Positions 1 through 7,718 of a stretch of 32,494 nt of DNA are shown in pieces. The first letter of the stretch is position 1. The number at the start of each line of letters is the position of its first letter. This DNA comes from Pseudomonadota bacterium (GTDB lineage Bacteria; Chloroflexota; UBA6077; JAJPGT01): contig JAJPGT010000051.1 of assembly GCA_021325655.1 (NCBI GenBank), forward strand, positions 1 through 32,494. Reading direction: 5' to 3'. Position numbers and translations under genes: made by a program. The notes beneath the pieces are model-generated. The model worked only from the letters and a program-made list of their open reading frames with translations, was not told where the DNA came from and made no database searches.

Positions 1-240
1 CAGATACAGGTTCCAGGCGCCGATGTAGGCATCGACATTGACCAGCGGCAGCCCCTCCCCCCGCGCCAGCCGCACCGCCCGCCGTATCTCCTCCGTCTCG
101 TCGGTGAGCAGCGGGACGTTCACCAGGTTGGGGAGCCGAATGGCGAGGGCGATCGCGAGCAGACTCAGACAGAGCGCGAGGTCCAGCCAGGCCACGGAGA
201 GGCGTCGAGCTAATGGAAGACGGGCCGCGAGTGCCGCCAC
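1..240 (-). CDS. Membrane glycosyltransferase, GT39/ArnT-like (partial, N-terminus only)
   Basis: Only the first 80 codons are in the window; the gene runs off the left edge. The frame opens with a GTG at 240, 13 nt after the stop of the upstream dehydrogenase gene, and an in-frame TGA at 262-264 limits it upstream. A hydrophobic segment (about residues 17-35, LDLALCLSLLAIALAIRL) is followed by N-V-P-L-L-T-D-E-T-E and later Y-I-G-A-W-N-L. This is the TM1 plus acidic D-E loop layout at the start of polyprenyl-phosphate-sugar-dependent glycosyltransferases, which transfer sugars on the outer face of the membrane. The ribosome site is weak (AGG only), so coupling to the upstream gene is likely. 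The family call is an inference from 80 residues. Confidence 0.6.
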   Translation of the reverse strand, partial: MAALAARLPLARRLSVAWLDLALCLSLLAIALAIRLPNLVNVPLLTDETEEIRRAVRLARGEGLPLVNVDAYIGAWNLYL

Positions 241-253
241 GCTGTCGAGCCTG

Positions 254-1219
254 TTAGCGCTTCAGGACGTCAGGGTTCACCACGTTCACCGGGTTGCCGG
301 CGGCGAAGGCGTCGATGTTGCTGACGCTGGTGGCGTAGAGCCTGCGGCGGGCGGTGGCCGTCTGCCCGGCGATGTGCGGGGCGAGGACGACGTTGTCGAG
401 CTGCTGCAGCGGGTGGCCTTGCGGGAGCGGCTCCTGGTCGAACACGTCCAGCCCCGCGCCCCACAGCCGGCCGCTCCGCAGCGCCTCCACCAGCGCGTCG
501 GTGTCGACGATCGGCCCGCGCGCGGTGTTAAGCAGGATCGCCCCGGGCGGCAGCAGCGCCAGCTCGCGGGCGCCGATCAGGCCGCGCGTCTCGTCGGTCA
601 GCGCGCAGTGCAGGCTCAGGATGTTCGAGCGCCGGAGCAGCTCGTCCAATGGGACGAACTCCACCCGCGCCGTAGTGGCCCGCGGTGCCTCGGGGCGACG
701 GGTAGTACAGAGCACCCGGAGTCCGAGCGCCTCGGCCAGCTCCGCGACGCGCTGGCCAATGGCGCCCAGCCCCACCAGCCCCATCGTCATCCCCCGTAGC
801 TCCAGCCCGCGCAGCTCCTCTTCCCGCCACACCGGCGAGCGCGCCATCCGGTCGGCCGGGACGATCTTCCGAGCAACCGCCAGCAGCAGCCCGAAGGTGA
901 ACTCGGCGATCGACTGGCTGCCCCAGTCGGGCACGTTGCAGACGGCGATCCCACGCCGGGTGGCATACGGCACATCCACCCAGTCGCCCACGCCGGTCCC
1001 GGCGAACGAGAGCACCCGCAGGCGGGGGAACTGGTCCAGCACCGCGGCGGTGACCCGCAGGTAGTCGGTGATGACGCCGGTAGCGTCGGAGGTCCAGCCA
1101 GGCTGCAGCGCTCGCTCATCATGGAAGGTGCGTCGCGGCACATGCGGGAGCAGCGCATCCAGGTCGATGTCTTCCTGCTGGTAATGGCTGGGGATGGCGA
1201 CGCTGAAATCGTCGGTCAT
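254..1219 (-). CDS. D-isomer-specific 2-hydroxyacid dehydrogenase
   Basis: A 321-residue NAD(P)-dependent oxidoreductase that interconverts a 2-keto acid and a D-2-hydroxy acid in the cytoplasm. The substrate cannot be read from the sequence. The Rossmann glycine motif GLGAIG is at residues 150-155. The family's catalytic triad is complete: Arg234 in NTARGPIVD, Glu263 in DVFDQEP, and His282 in APHIAGQT. The length is normal for the family. It lies 8 nt downstream of the ABM-domain gene and 13 nt upstream of the glycosyltransferase, all on the minus strand, so the three are probably co-transcribed. The ATG at 1219 gives the expected N-terminal substrate-binding half. A phosphoglycerate, glyoxylate or hydroxypyruvate reductase role are all possible. 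Confidence 0.92.
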   Translation of the reverse strand: MTDDFSVAIPSHYQQEDIDLDALLPHVPRRTFHDERALQPGWTSDATGVITDYLRVTAAVLDQFPRLRVLSFAGTGVGDWVDVPYATRRGIAVCNVPDWGSQSIAEFTFGLLLAVARKIVPADRMARSPVWREEELRGLELRGMTMGLVGLGAIGQRVAELAEALGLRVLCTTRRPEAPRATTARVEFVPLDELLRRSNILSLHCALTDETRGLIGARELALLPPGAILLNTARGPIVDTDALVEALRSGRLWGAGLDVFDQEPLPQGHPLQQLDNVVLAPHIAGQTATARRRLYATSVSNIDAFAAGNPVNVVNPDVLKR

Positions 1220-1227
1220 GGCCAGGC

Positions 1228-1545
1228 TCAGCGGGCGCCGCGCGCGTCTTCGGTGAGGAACACGGTGGTGCAGTGGTACACCTGCATTGGCTCAGCGTAC
1301 CAGTCTTTGACCGTCTCGCTCCAGCGCCGGAAGTGGGGCGCTTGCAGGTGCGCCTCGAACGCGGCGCGGTCCCGGTAGATCTCGTACAGGCAGACGCGGG
1401 TGGGGTCGATCTGGTCCTGCACCACGTCGAAGCGGAGGCAGCCCGGCTCGTCGAGCACTGAGCCCCGCGCATCGTCCAGCATCGACTCCAGGAAGCGATC
1501 CAGATGCTCCGGCTGAACGCGGCACGAGGCGAAGATGACGTACAT
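1228..1545 (-). CDS. Antibiotic biosynthesis monooxygenase (ABM) domain protein
   Basis: A 105-residue single-domain protein of the dimeric alpha/beta-barrel (ferredoxin-like) ABM superfamily, which includes LsrG and small quinol or anthrone monooxygenases. Visible hallmarks are the N-terminal beta strand MYVIFASCRV, the turn D-E-P-G-C-L-R-F-D around residues 32-40, Y-E-I-Y-R-D at 54-59, and A-F-E-A-H-L-Q-A-P-H-F near 62-72. The start is the ATG at 1545, preceded by GGGAGAAT at suitable distance. A longer open frame extends upstream but has no family similarity. It heads the operon with the hydroxyacid dehydrogenase 8 nt downstream. The substrate is unknown; a repair or degradative monooxygenase, or an isomerase, is possible. 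Confidence 0.85.
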   Translation of the reverse strand: MYVIFASCRVQPEHLDRFLESMLDDARGSVLDEPGCLRFDVVQDQIDPTRVCLYEIYRDRAAFEAHLQAPHFRRWSETVKDWYAEPMQVYHCTTVFLTEDARGAR

Positions 1546-1705
1546 GAGGGATTCTCCCACGCCGCGCCCTTGGGAGCCGCTGGCGTCTGGGGAAGTGTAG
1601 CGGCGGCGTGGCCACCAGAAAAGGGACGGGCAGCGAGTGGCAGGCGGCCTGCTTGCCAACGCCACCGCTCTGAGTGGTTGATAGGCACGAGTGCCGCGAT
1701 ATTTC

Positions 1706-1734
1706 TTGACAGCGCTCCGGACAGTGCATAGGGT
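1706..1734 (+). promoter_or_regulatory. Candidate sigma-70-type promoter for the ABC importer operon
   Basis: TTGACA at 1706-1711 is a perfect -35 hexamer. With a 17-nt spacer the -10 would be TAGGGT (1729-1734), which is poor; ATAGGG at 1728 with an upstream TG is an alternative. It points to the gene starting at 2047 and would give a leader of about 300 nt. Confidence 0.4.
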
Positions 1735-1878
1735 AGCACTGACAGGCGCACGGTCGATGGCTCCGCGGGCCAGCGCGCTGGTCTGCGCGCTGCGAGAGGG
1801 CGCGCGTACAGCATGAGACAGCTCTCGACCGAACTCCCCGTCCCGGGTAGCCAGACATGGCCCTGGCGAACCGATCGT

Positions 1879-1907
1879 GCCCACCAGCCAGGCCACGGCT
1901 GGTGGGC
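1879..1907 (+). promoter_or_regulatory. Leader hairpin upstream of the binding-protein gene
   Basis: A perfect 11-bp stem, GCCCACCAGCC pairing with GGCTGGTGGGC, closed by a 7-nt loop. It lies between the candidate promoter and the gene. No U-tract follows, so it is not a standard intrinsic terminator. It may be an attenuator, a protein-binding site or an mRNA stability element. Confidence 0.5.
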
Positions 1908-2046
1908 GGCTGAGCCGCGCCCGCGGCCGCTCCATCCCCCTGCAAGCCGCTTGCACGCCCTTGTGGTCACGTTACACCAGGCGCTAGTAGGGATTGCGCC
2001 AGCCCACGAGGGCGGCGAGCCCTGAAACATTGTGAGGAGGGTTGCC

Positions 2047-3576
2047 ATGTCTGCTTCTGCGTCCCTAGCTGGCGGGTTACCCAGGCTCAGCCGGCGCACG
2101 TTCCTGCGGCGCGCGCTGGCGCTCGGCGGAGGCTTCGCTGCGGCCTCGCTCCTCGCCGCCTGTGGTGGCGCGGCGCCAAGCGCTGCGCCCACGAGCGCCC
2201 CAGCCGCCGCCCCGCCGACCAGCGCCCCGGCGCCCACGCAACCAGCAGCGGCTGCACCCACCGCCGCCGCCGCGCCCACCCGGGCGCCCGCTACAGCGGC
2301 CACGAGCGCTCCAGCCGCGGCCGGCACCGCAGCCCCGGCCGCGCTCAAGCCGGCCAACATCAGCTTCATGGTCTGGAGCTACTCGATCGAGACGATTCAG
2401 GACAACATCAAGAACTTCCAGCAGCGCTACCCTGGCGTCACCGTCAAGCTCCAGGACTTCTCCTGGTTCGACTACCACGATGTCATGGCGGCACGGTTCG
2501 TCAGCGGTGGCGCTCCGGACGTGGCGTACTCCTCGGACCACTGGCTGCAAGAGTGGGTTGCGGCCAACTGGATCGTTCCGCTGGACGAGAAGTATCCGCC
2601 GTTTAAGAATTACGAGTCGGAATTCGCCCCCTACGCGCTGCAAGGGATGACCCTGAACGGCAAGCTGTACGGCCTGCCGTATTACTCCGACCTGCTGATC
2701 TATTTCTACAACGCTGATCACGCGAAGAAAGCGGGCTTCGACGCACCGCCACAGACGTGGGACGAGGTGAAGCAGCAGGCGCAAGCTATCAAAGAGAAGG
2801 GGATCGCAGAGTTTCCGCTGAACATTCCGCTCAAGAAAGACGATCCCTGGACGATCGAGATCATCTACTCCCTCGTCTATAGCGAAGGCGGCCATATGTT
2901 CGACGATCAGAACCAGCCGCTGTTCAACAAGCCCGGTTCGGAGGCTGAGAAGGTGCTCCAGTGGCTCCACGATGCCATGAACACCTGGAAGATCCTCAAT
3001 CCAGCCTCACCGGAGGTGGCCGAGCCAGATGTGGTGAAGGCGCTGGGTGAAGGCCAGAGCAGCGCGACCGTGCTGGCTAAGTACAATCTGGCTGCAGTGA
3101 ACACCGCTGAGTCGCCGCAGAAGGGCAAGTTCAAGATGGCCCTGATGCCGGGAAGCACCCATTCAACCGTGGGCTTCGCCCGGTTCTACACGCTGACAAA
3201 GGCAGCGGTCGACCGCGGGCCAGACGTGACGAATGCCGCGATTCGGTTCCTCGAGTACTTCGGTGGCAAGACCGACGGCCAGTACATCGTCCAGAAGCGC
3301 TGGGCGCTGGAGAAAGGGCTCGGCTTCGCGGTGCTGCCGCTGTACGACGACCCGGAGGTGGCCGCCTCGATCAACAAGTGGGGCGACGTGGCGCTCGAGA
3401 AGCAGCAGGCCAAGCTCGCCCGCGTGAAAGAGGGCCTCACCCCCTGGTGGGGCACCTGGGACATCTTCGCCCGCGAGCAGATGCACAACGCCATTACCGG
3501 CAGCGCCAAGCCGGCAGATGCGCTCCAGGCGATGGCGTCCAAGTGGCAGGAGCTGAAGACGGCCTACACCGGATAG
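2047..3576 (+). CDS. Sugar ABC transporter substrate-binding lipoprotein (CUT1 type)
   Basis: A 509-residue extracytoplasmic solute-binding protein (SBP_bac_1/MalE-like) that delivers a carbohydrate-type solute to the permeases encoded just downstream. The N-terminus carries a twin-arginine-like signal (SRRTFLRR, residues 15-22), a hydrophobic stretch and a lipobox LLAAC with Cys39. A low-complexity Ala/Pro/Thr tether follows to about residue 97. The mature domain begins with the typical ISFMVWSYSIE strand and contains GKLYGLPYYSD and PQTWDEV. The ATG at 2047 was chosen over an in-frame GTG at 2032 because AGGAGG (2035-2040) lies 6 nt before it. The ligand is not determinable. Translocation folded via Tat is an inference from the RR motif. 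Confidence 0.93.
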   Translation: MSASASLAGGLPRLSRRTFLRRALALGGGFAAASLLAACGGAAPSAAPTSAPAAAPPTSAPAPTQPAAAAPTAAAAPTRAPATAATSAPAAAGTAAPAALKPANISFMVWSYSIETIQDNIKNFQQRYPGVTVKLQDFSWFDYHDVMAARFVSGGAPDVAYSSDHWLQEWVAANWIVPLDEKYPPFKNYESEFAPYALQGMTLNGKLYGLPYYSDLLIYFYNADHAKKAGFDAPPQTWDEVKQQAQAIKEKGIAEFPLNIPLKKDDPWTIEIIYSLVYSEGGHMFDDQNQPLFNKPGSEAEKVLQWLHDAMNTWKILNPASPEVAEPDVVKALGEGQSSATVLAKYNLAAVNTAESPQKGKFKMALMPGSTHSTVGFARFYTLTKAAVDRGPDVTNAAIRFLEYFGGKTDGQYIVQKRWALEKGLGFAVLPLYDDPEVAASINKWGDVALEKQQAKLARVKEGLTPWWGTWDIFAREQMHNAITGSAKPADALQAMASKWQELKTAYTG

Positions 3577-3603
3577 CGGCGGGCCGCCGGCTAGCTCCCG
3601 CCG
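3577..3603 (+). promoter_or_regulatory. Intercistronic hairpin after the binding-protein gene
   Basis: A 7-bp stem CGGCGGG/CCCGCCG with a 13-nt loop starts one base after the stop codon. No T-run follows. Hairpins at this place in ABC importer operons often protect the binding-protein mRNA and lower permease expression; that role is inferred here. Confidence 0.45.
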
Positions 3604-3674
3604 GACGAAACGCCAGGCTATTGGGGAGGGAGGCCATCGAAGCCAGGCCGGTCGCGGTTCGGGGTGGACGGGCG

Positions 3675-4559
3675 GTGCCGCGGCCCCGTGGGGCGATGGG
3701 GCTGCGGCCCTGGCTTGTCCTGCTGCCGCCCCTGCTGCTGGTGGGGCTGTTCAGCGTGTATCCGTTCGCGTTCGCGGTCTACGCCAGCACCAGGCGCTGG
3801 CTGCTGACGCGGCCGGATACGCCGTTCGTGGGGCTCGGCAACTATCTCGCGGTGCTCGGCAGCGAGCAGATTCGCGCCTCCGCGCTGACCAGCGTCACGT
3901 TCGTCGCGCTGACCGTCCCGCCGATCATGCTGCTCGGGTTCGGCGCGGCGCTGCTGCTCAACCAGCCGCTGCGCGGCATGGGGCTGCTCCGCGCCATCAT
4001 TCTGCTGCCCTGGGCGATCCCGCTGGTGGCGGCCGGCGTCATCTGGCGCCTGCTGGTGCACGGCAACTTCGGCGCGCTCAACGGGCTGCTACTGCAGCTC
4101 GGGCTCATCGACTCGTACATTCCCTGGCTCAGTAATCCGAGCCTCGCCCTCATCGCGGTCGCCATTGCGCAGGTCTGGCGCGAGTTCCCCCTCGCCACCA
4201 TCCTGCTGCTGGCCGGATTGCAGACGATTCCCGCCGAGCTGCACGAGGCGGCCAGGATCGACGGCGCCGGGGCGGTGGCTCGGCTGCGGCACGTCACCCT
4301 GCCGCTCCTGCGTCCCTCGATCCTGGTGGTGCTCGTCTACGAGTCAATGACCGCGGTGGTAGTGTTCGACCTGGTTTACGTGCTCACGGGCGGCGGGCCG
4401 GGCTCGGCGACCACGCTGTTCTCCTGGTACGCCTACGCGGCGTCGTTCAAGTTCCTGAACCTGGGCCAGGGCGCGGCGCTGTCCCTGCTGATGGCGCTGG
4501 CGCTGCTGCTGCTCATCGTCCTGTACCTGCGGGTGCTGCCCAGCGAGGAGGTCGAATGA
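3675..4559 (+). CDS. Sugar ABC transporter permease (MalF/UgpA-like)
   Basis: An integral membrane subunit of the CUT1 importer with about six transmembrane helices. The first helix is LVLLPPLLLVGLFSVYPFAF. The EAA loop that docks on the ATPase is visible as HEAARIDGAGA followed by LRHVTLPLLRPS, around residues 188-212. Another family feature is the LTGGGPGSATTLFSWY segment before the last helices. The GTG at 3675 is chosen because GGGGTGGA (3661-3668) lies 6 nt upstream and it keeps the basic RPR residues before the first helix. An ATG at 3696 is the alternative. The stop overlaps the next permease start in an ATGA, so the two are translationally coupled. Confidence 0.9.
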   Translation: MPRPRGAMGLRPWLVLLPPLLLVGLFSVYPFAFAVYASTRRWLLTRPDTPFVGLGNYLAVLGSEQIRASALTSVTFVALTVPPIMLLGFGAALLLNQPLRGMGLLRAIILLPWAIPLVAAGVIWRLLVHGNFGALNGLLLQLGLIDSYIPWLSNPSLALIAVAIAQVWREFPLATILLLAGLQTIPAELHEAARIDGAGAVARLRHVTLPLLRPSILVVLVYESMTAVVVFDLVYVLTGGGPGSATTLFSWYAYAASFKFLNLGQGAALSLLMALALLLLIVLYLRVLPSEEVE

Positions 4560-5452
4560 GTGCGTCGCCGCGACGGCTGGCGAGCCAGGCCATCCTGTAT
4601 CTCCTGGCGCTGCTCCTGGCCGTCTTCATCCTCGCCCCGTTCGCCTGGGTGCTGAGCGCCAGCTTGCAGCCGGAGCACGCGATCTTCAAGCAGCCGCCCG
4701 ATTGGATTCCCCAGCCGGCGAGCCTGGACAACTACGTGTACGTGTTCACCGGGAAGATTCCATCCCGGTCCGACCTGAGTAGCGGCCTGACCGCGGGCAT
4801 TACCGGAGACGCGATCTTCATCCCCTCCGGGCTGCGGAACAGCATCGCCGTGGCCATGGTTGTCATGGCGCTCAACCTGGTGTTCGGGACGACCGCGGCG
4901 TACACCTTTGCCCGCGAGCGGTTTCGGGGCCGCGCGGTGGCGTTCAACTTCATTCTTGGCAGCCGGCTCCTGCCCGCGATGGCCGTGGCGATCCCGATCT
5001 ATACGATTCTCCGGGTCACCGGGCTGCTCGACACCCGGATCGGCCTGATCCTGGTACATGGCGCGTTTACGCTGCCCTTCAGCATCTGGGTGCTGACGCT
5101 GTACTTCCGGAGCCTGCCGCGGGAGATCGAAGAGGCGGCGCTCGTCGATGGCTGTGATCGGCTGGCCGCCCTGCGCTACGTGGTCGTTCCGATCGCCGCT
5201 CCCGGCCTGGCAGCCGTCGCGGCGTTCTCGTTCCTGTTCAGCTACGACGAATTCCTGTTCGCTCAGCTCTCCCTGTCGTCGATCGAGCTCAAGACCGTCC
5301 CGGTGGTGCTCGCCGCCATCGCGGTCAACCCGGACGCCACCTATACGCTCATCGCGGTCGGCGTCGTGCTCGCGGTGATCGCGCCGATCCTGCTGGCGCT
5401 GCTGCTGCGGCGCTACCTCGTCAGCGGGCTGGTCGCCTCGCTCGAGAAGTGA
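4556..5452 (+). CDS. Sugar ABC transporter permease (MalG-like)
   Basis: The 298-residue second permease of the CUT1 importer. The N-terminal helix is ILYLLALLLAVFILAPFAWV. The typical post-helix segment reads S-L-Q-P-E-H-A-I-F with P-P-D-W. The EAA loop EEAALVDGCDRLAALR, around residues 191-206, is followed by the conserved VVPIAAPG. Its ATG overlaps the stop of the upstream permease (ATGA). No ATPase gene follows: the next gene is convergent. The importer therefore probably uses an ATPase encoded elsewhere, as shared MsmX/MalK-like ATPases do in other bacteria. Confidence 0.93.
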   Translation: MSASPRRLASQAILYLLALLLAVFILAPFAWVLSASLQPEHAIFKQPPDWIPQPASLDNYVYVFTGKIPSRSDLSSGLTAGITGDAIFIPSGLRNSIAVAMVVMALNLVFGTTAAYTFARERFRGRAVAFNFILGSRLLPAMAVAIPIYTILRVTGLLDTRIGLILVHGAFTLPFSIWVLTLYFRSLPREIEEAALVDGCDRLAALRYVVVPIAAPGLAAVAAFSFLFSYDEFLFAQLSLSSIELKTVPVVLAAIAVNPDATYTLIAVGVVLAVIAPILLALLLRRYLVSGLVASLEK

Positions 5453-5524
5453 CGCACCCTGCGGGAGGCTTGGCACACGTTGTCGCCGTGGGCGAGCTGT
5501 TCCAGGGAGCGGCGCGGCCGCAGG

Positions 5525-6697
5525 TCAGGCGCTGGCGGTGACCTGGATCGACATCAACCCGGTCATTCCGTCCGGCTGGGTGGGAGTGTTGGCGGTGCTC
5601 TGTAGCGTGCCGGCGCCGTCGACGCAGCGGGCGACGAGCTGGACGCTGCCGCCGGCGGGCAGGGTGAAGCTGCCCTGCCAGCGTACCCAGGTGTCCGGCG
5701 TCGGCTGGGGCTCCAGGAACGTCGCCGGCTGCCAGGTCTGGCCGCCGTCCGCGCTGTACTCCACCTTCGACACGCCGCGGTCGCCGGCGTAGGCAATGCC
5801 GGCGATCTGGTGGTCGCCCGGTGGGAGCGAGGCGCCGCTGGCCGGGACGTCGATGCGGGTCATCGCCTTGACGAACGCGTCCTTGCTCCAGTTGCGCTGG
5901 CCGTACCAGTCCACGTACACGTCGCGCATCGGCTTGATGTTCACCACCCACTTCGGGCTCTTCATCCCGTAGCGGCCGGGGACGAGCAGTCGGGCGGGGT
6001 AGCCGTGCTCGAGCGGCAGGACCGCCCCGTTCATCTCGTAGACCAGCAGGGTATTGTCCAGGGTCGCGTCGTCCGCGGGGATGGAGCTGGAGAACTCGTC
6101 AGCGGCGATTACCGCGATGGAGGCGACGCCCGGGTTCAGCCCGCCGGCCAGCGCCAGCACATCGCGCAGCCGGGCGCCCTTCCAGGCGGCATTGCCGATC
6201 AGGTCACAGCCGAAGGGCACCTGGTCGCAGTCGTGTGTCCAGTTGGAGATGCACTCTAGCGTCTTGGTCGTCTCCACCGCCGGGAGCTGGTAGAGCAGCT
6301 CCAGGTTGAGCTGGACCGGCTTGGCCACCTCGCCGTCCAGGATGAGCCGCCAGGAACCGGGGTCGAGCACCGGATCGCCGGCCGCGTTCTTGGTCGTGAT
6401 GTAGAACGTGTTGGCCGGGGTGATGTAGGGGGCCAGCTCGCCCGGCTTGCGCCCCGAGGCGGTGAGGGAGCCATCCGCGTCGCGGCTGACCTGCTGCTGT
6501 GGCTGGGGCGGCGGCGGAATCACTACCTGCTGCTGCGGCCCGGGGCTGAATGCTGGAGCGGCCGTGGCAACGCGCGGGAGCAGGCTACTCAGGGCATAGG
6601 CGAGCGTGGCGCGCGTCGCGAGGCGCAGGAAGGCGCGGCGCGACGGACACGGCAGCAGCGCGTGCAAGGGGCGAGGATCGCTCAGGTCAGGGGGCAA
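5525..6697 (-). CDS. Exported sulfite-oxidase-family molybdopterin oxidoreductase
   Basis: A 390-residue protein of the sulfite oxidase (SUOX/SorA/YedY-like) family. A Tat signal (SRRAFLRLA, residues 19-27, then a hydrophobic stretch and AxA) indicates export of the folded cofactor enzyme. A Pro/Gln-rich spacer covers about 52-70. The molybdopterin domain contains TLECISNW with Cys149 as the expected molybdenum ligand, then GNAAWKGARLRDVL and GYPARLLVPGRYG. A C-terminal Ig-like Mo-co dimerisation domain follows (GVSKVEYSADGGQTW). No heme domain is present, so electrons must go to a separate carrier. The start is a TTG at 6697 supported by GGGAGG six nt upstream; no suitable ATG exists. The substrate could be sulfite or another oxo-compound. 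Confidence 0.9.
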   Translation of the reverse strand: MPPDLSDPRPLHALLPCPSRRAFLRLATRATLAYALSSLLPRVATAAPAFSPGPQQQVVIPPPPQPQQQVSRDADGSLTASGRKPGELAPYITPANTFYITTKNAAGDPVLDPGSWRLILDGEVAKPVQLNLELLYQLPAVETTKTLECISNWTHDCDQVPFGCDLIGNAAWKGARLRDVLALAGGLNPGVASIAVIAADEFSSSIPADDATLDNTLLVYEMNGAVLPLEHGYPARLLVPGRYGMKSPKWVVNIKPMRDVYVDWYGQRNWSKDAFVKAMTRIDVPASGASLPPGDHQIAGIAYAGDRGVSKVEYSADGGQTWQPATFLEPQPTPDTWVRWQGSFTLPAGGSVQLVARCVDGAGTLQSTANTPTQPDGMTGLMSIQVTASA

Positions 6698-6815
6698 GGA
6701 CTTCCTCCCGGGGCCAGGTCGTCGACGTAGGGTTTACTCATCCAGCTTAATACGCCGGCCGTTGCGCTCGGTGACAGAGCTTACGATCCTTCACCGCGCC
6801 ACCCGGCCGCGGCTG

Positions 6816-7505
6816 CTACAGCTTCGTCCGCACCTCCCATAGCTCGGGGAAGGCGCGGCGCTCCAGCGACTCGGCCAGGTGCGGCACGCCCGAGGTGCCG
6901 CCGGTGCCTGGCTTCTGCCCGATCGCCCGCTCGGCGATGCGGACATGCGCCGCTACGAGCAGCCAGAAGCCCTCGGAGATATCTACCAGCGCTTCCGCGA
7001 CACGGTACAGCGCCCCGCCGCGAGTCGGCTCCTTGTACAGCTCCTCCAGCGTCAGCCCGACCTGGTCCAGCGCGGCGCGGAAGGCGCGGTATACAGGGCT
7101 GCCGGCGTGGCCACGCAGCCCGAGCGCCCGCTCCACGGCCCGGAACTGCGCCGACTCCGAGCCGCTGGCGGTTCCCAGGTAGGGTCGGAAGGCGAGGAAG
7201 CTGCGCGGGGAGAGGTGGTCGAACAGCACCATCTGCTGCTGGAGGAGGCGCTGGATCGCGGCCACCCGCTGCAGGTGATCGAGCGCCACTTCGGCGTTCG
7301 TGCCCGGCGGCGCCAGGACGTCGGTGGCGCATTGGAGGTCCAGCAGCTCCTGCTTGAACCAGAGCTCGAACGCCTGGTGCACGATGATGAAAAACTGCTC
7401 GGCCGCGTGTACCTGCGGCCCCAGCTCGAACGGCGCAATCGGGTGCTGCGCGTTGAGGATCTCATCCAGGTGCAGGTAGCTGGCGTACGTGACCGACGGT
7501 ACCAC
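6816..7505 (-). CDS. kynA: Tryptophan 2,3-dioxygenase (short form)
   Basis: A heme dioxygenase that opens the indole ring of L-tryptophan to N-formylkynurenine, the first step of the kynurenine pathway. Family landmarks are TYASYLHLDEIL at the N-terminus, FIIVHQAFELWFKQEL with the substrate-side His43, FRPYLGTASGSES (Arg107), the proximal heme His187 in AAHVRIAERAIG, GTGGTSG at 200-206, and the end FPELWEVRT. The frame is open upstream to 7703, but that extension has no family similarity. An AGGAGG lies 8 nt before the GTG at 7505, giving 229 residues, shorter than the ~280-300 usual for bacterial enzymes; the missing part is in the middle. No other kynurenine pathway gene is nearby. Confidence 0.88.
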   Translation of the reverse strand: MVPSVTYASYLHLDEILNAQHPIAPFELGPQVHAAEQFFIIVHQAFELWFKQELLDLQCATDVLAPPGTNAEVALDHLQRVAAIQRLLQQQMVLFDHLSPRSFLAFRPYLGTASGSESAQFRAVERALGLRGHAGSPVYRAFRAALDQVGLTLEELYKEPTRGGALYRVAEALVDISEGFWLLVAAHVRIAERAIGQKPGTGGTSGVPHLAESLERRAFPELWEVRTKL

Positions 7506-7718
7506 TGCCACACCCTCCTCCGGGTGAGCGAATCTGCCGCGCGGCGCCCGCGCCTCGCTCACGAGTGCTGTAGCAGAGTCCAGGCCCAGCGCACCCGTGG
7601 CTCGGTACGCCCGCCAGTCTGGCGCGCCTCGGCGGAGGCGGCGGCATTCGTCCGACGCTGAAGGGGCGGCTCGGATCAGCCGAGCCACCCCTTCAGATTG
7701 CACGGGAGCGGGCGCCGG

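Larger units (their letters stand above)
1546..2046. other. Divergent intergenic region
   Basis: About 500 bp between the minus-strand ABM gene and the plus-strand binding-protein gene. It holds a candidate plus-strand promoter (1706-1734) and a strong hairpin (1879-1907), listed separately. Open frames here have no recognisable protein features. I see no clear minus-strand promoter for the ABM operon. Confidence 0.6.

Noticed and set aside
1813..2025. A 70-codon plus-strand frame before the binding-protein gene
   Set aside because: It covers the leader hairpin, has a random-looking composition and no ribosome site; likely a leader sequence.
2077..2970. Long minus-strand open frame inside the binding-protein gene
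   Set aside because: Antisense shadow typical of high-GC codon bias; the plus strand has a clear full-length family match.
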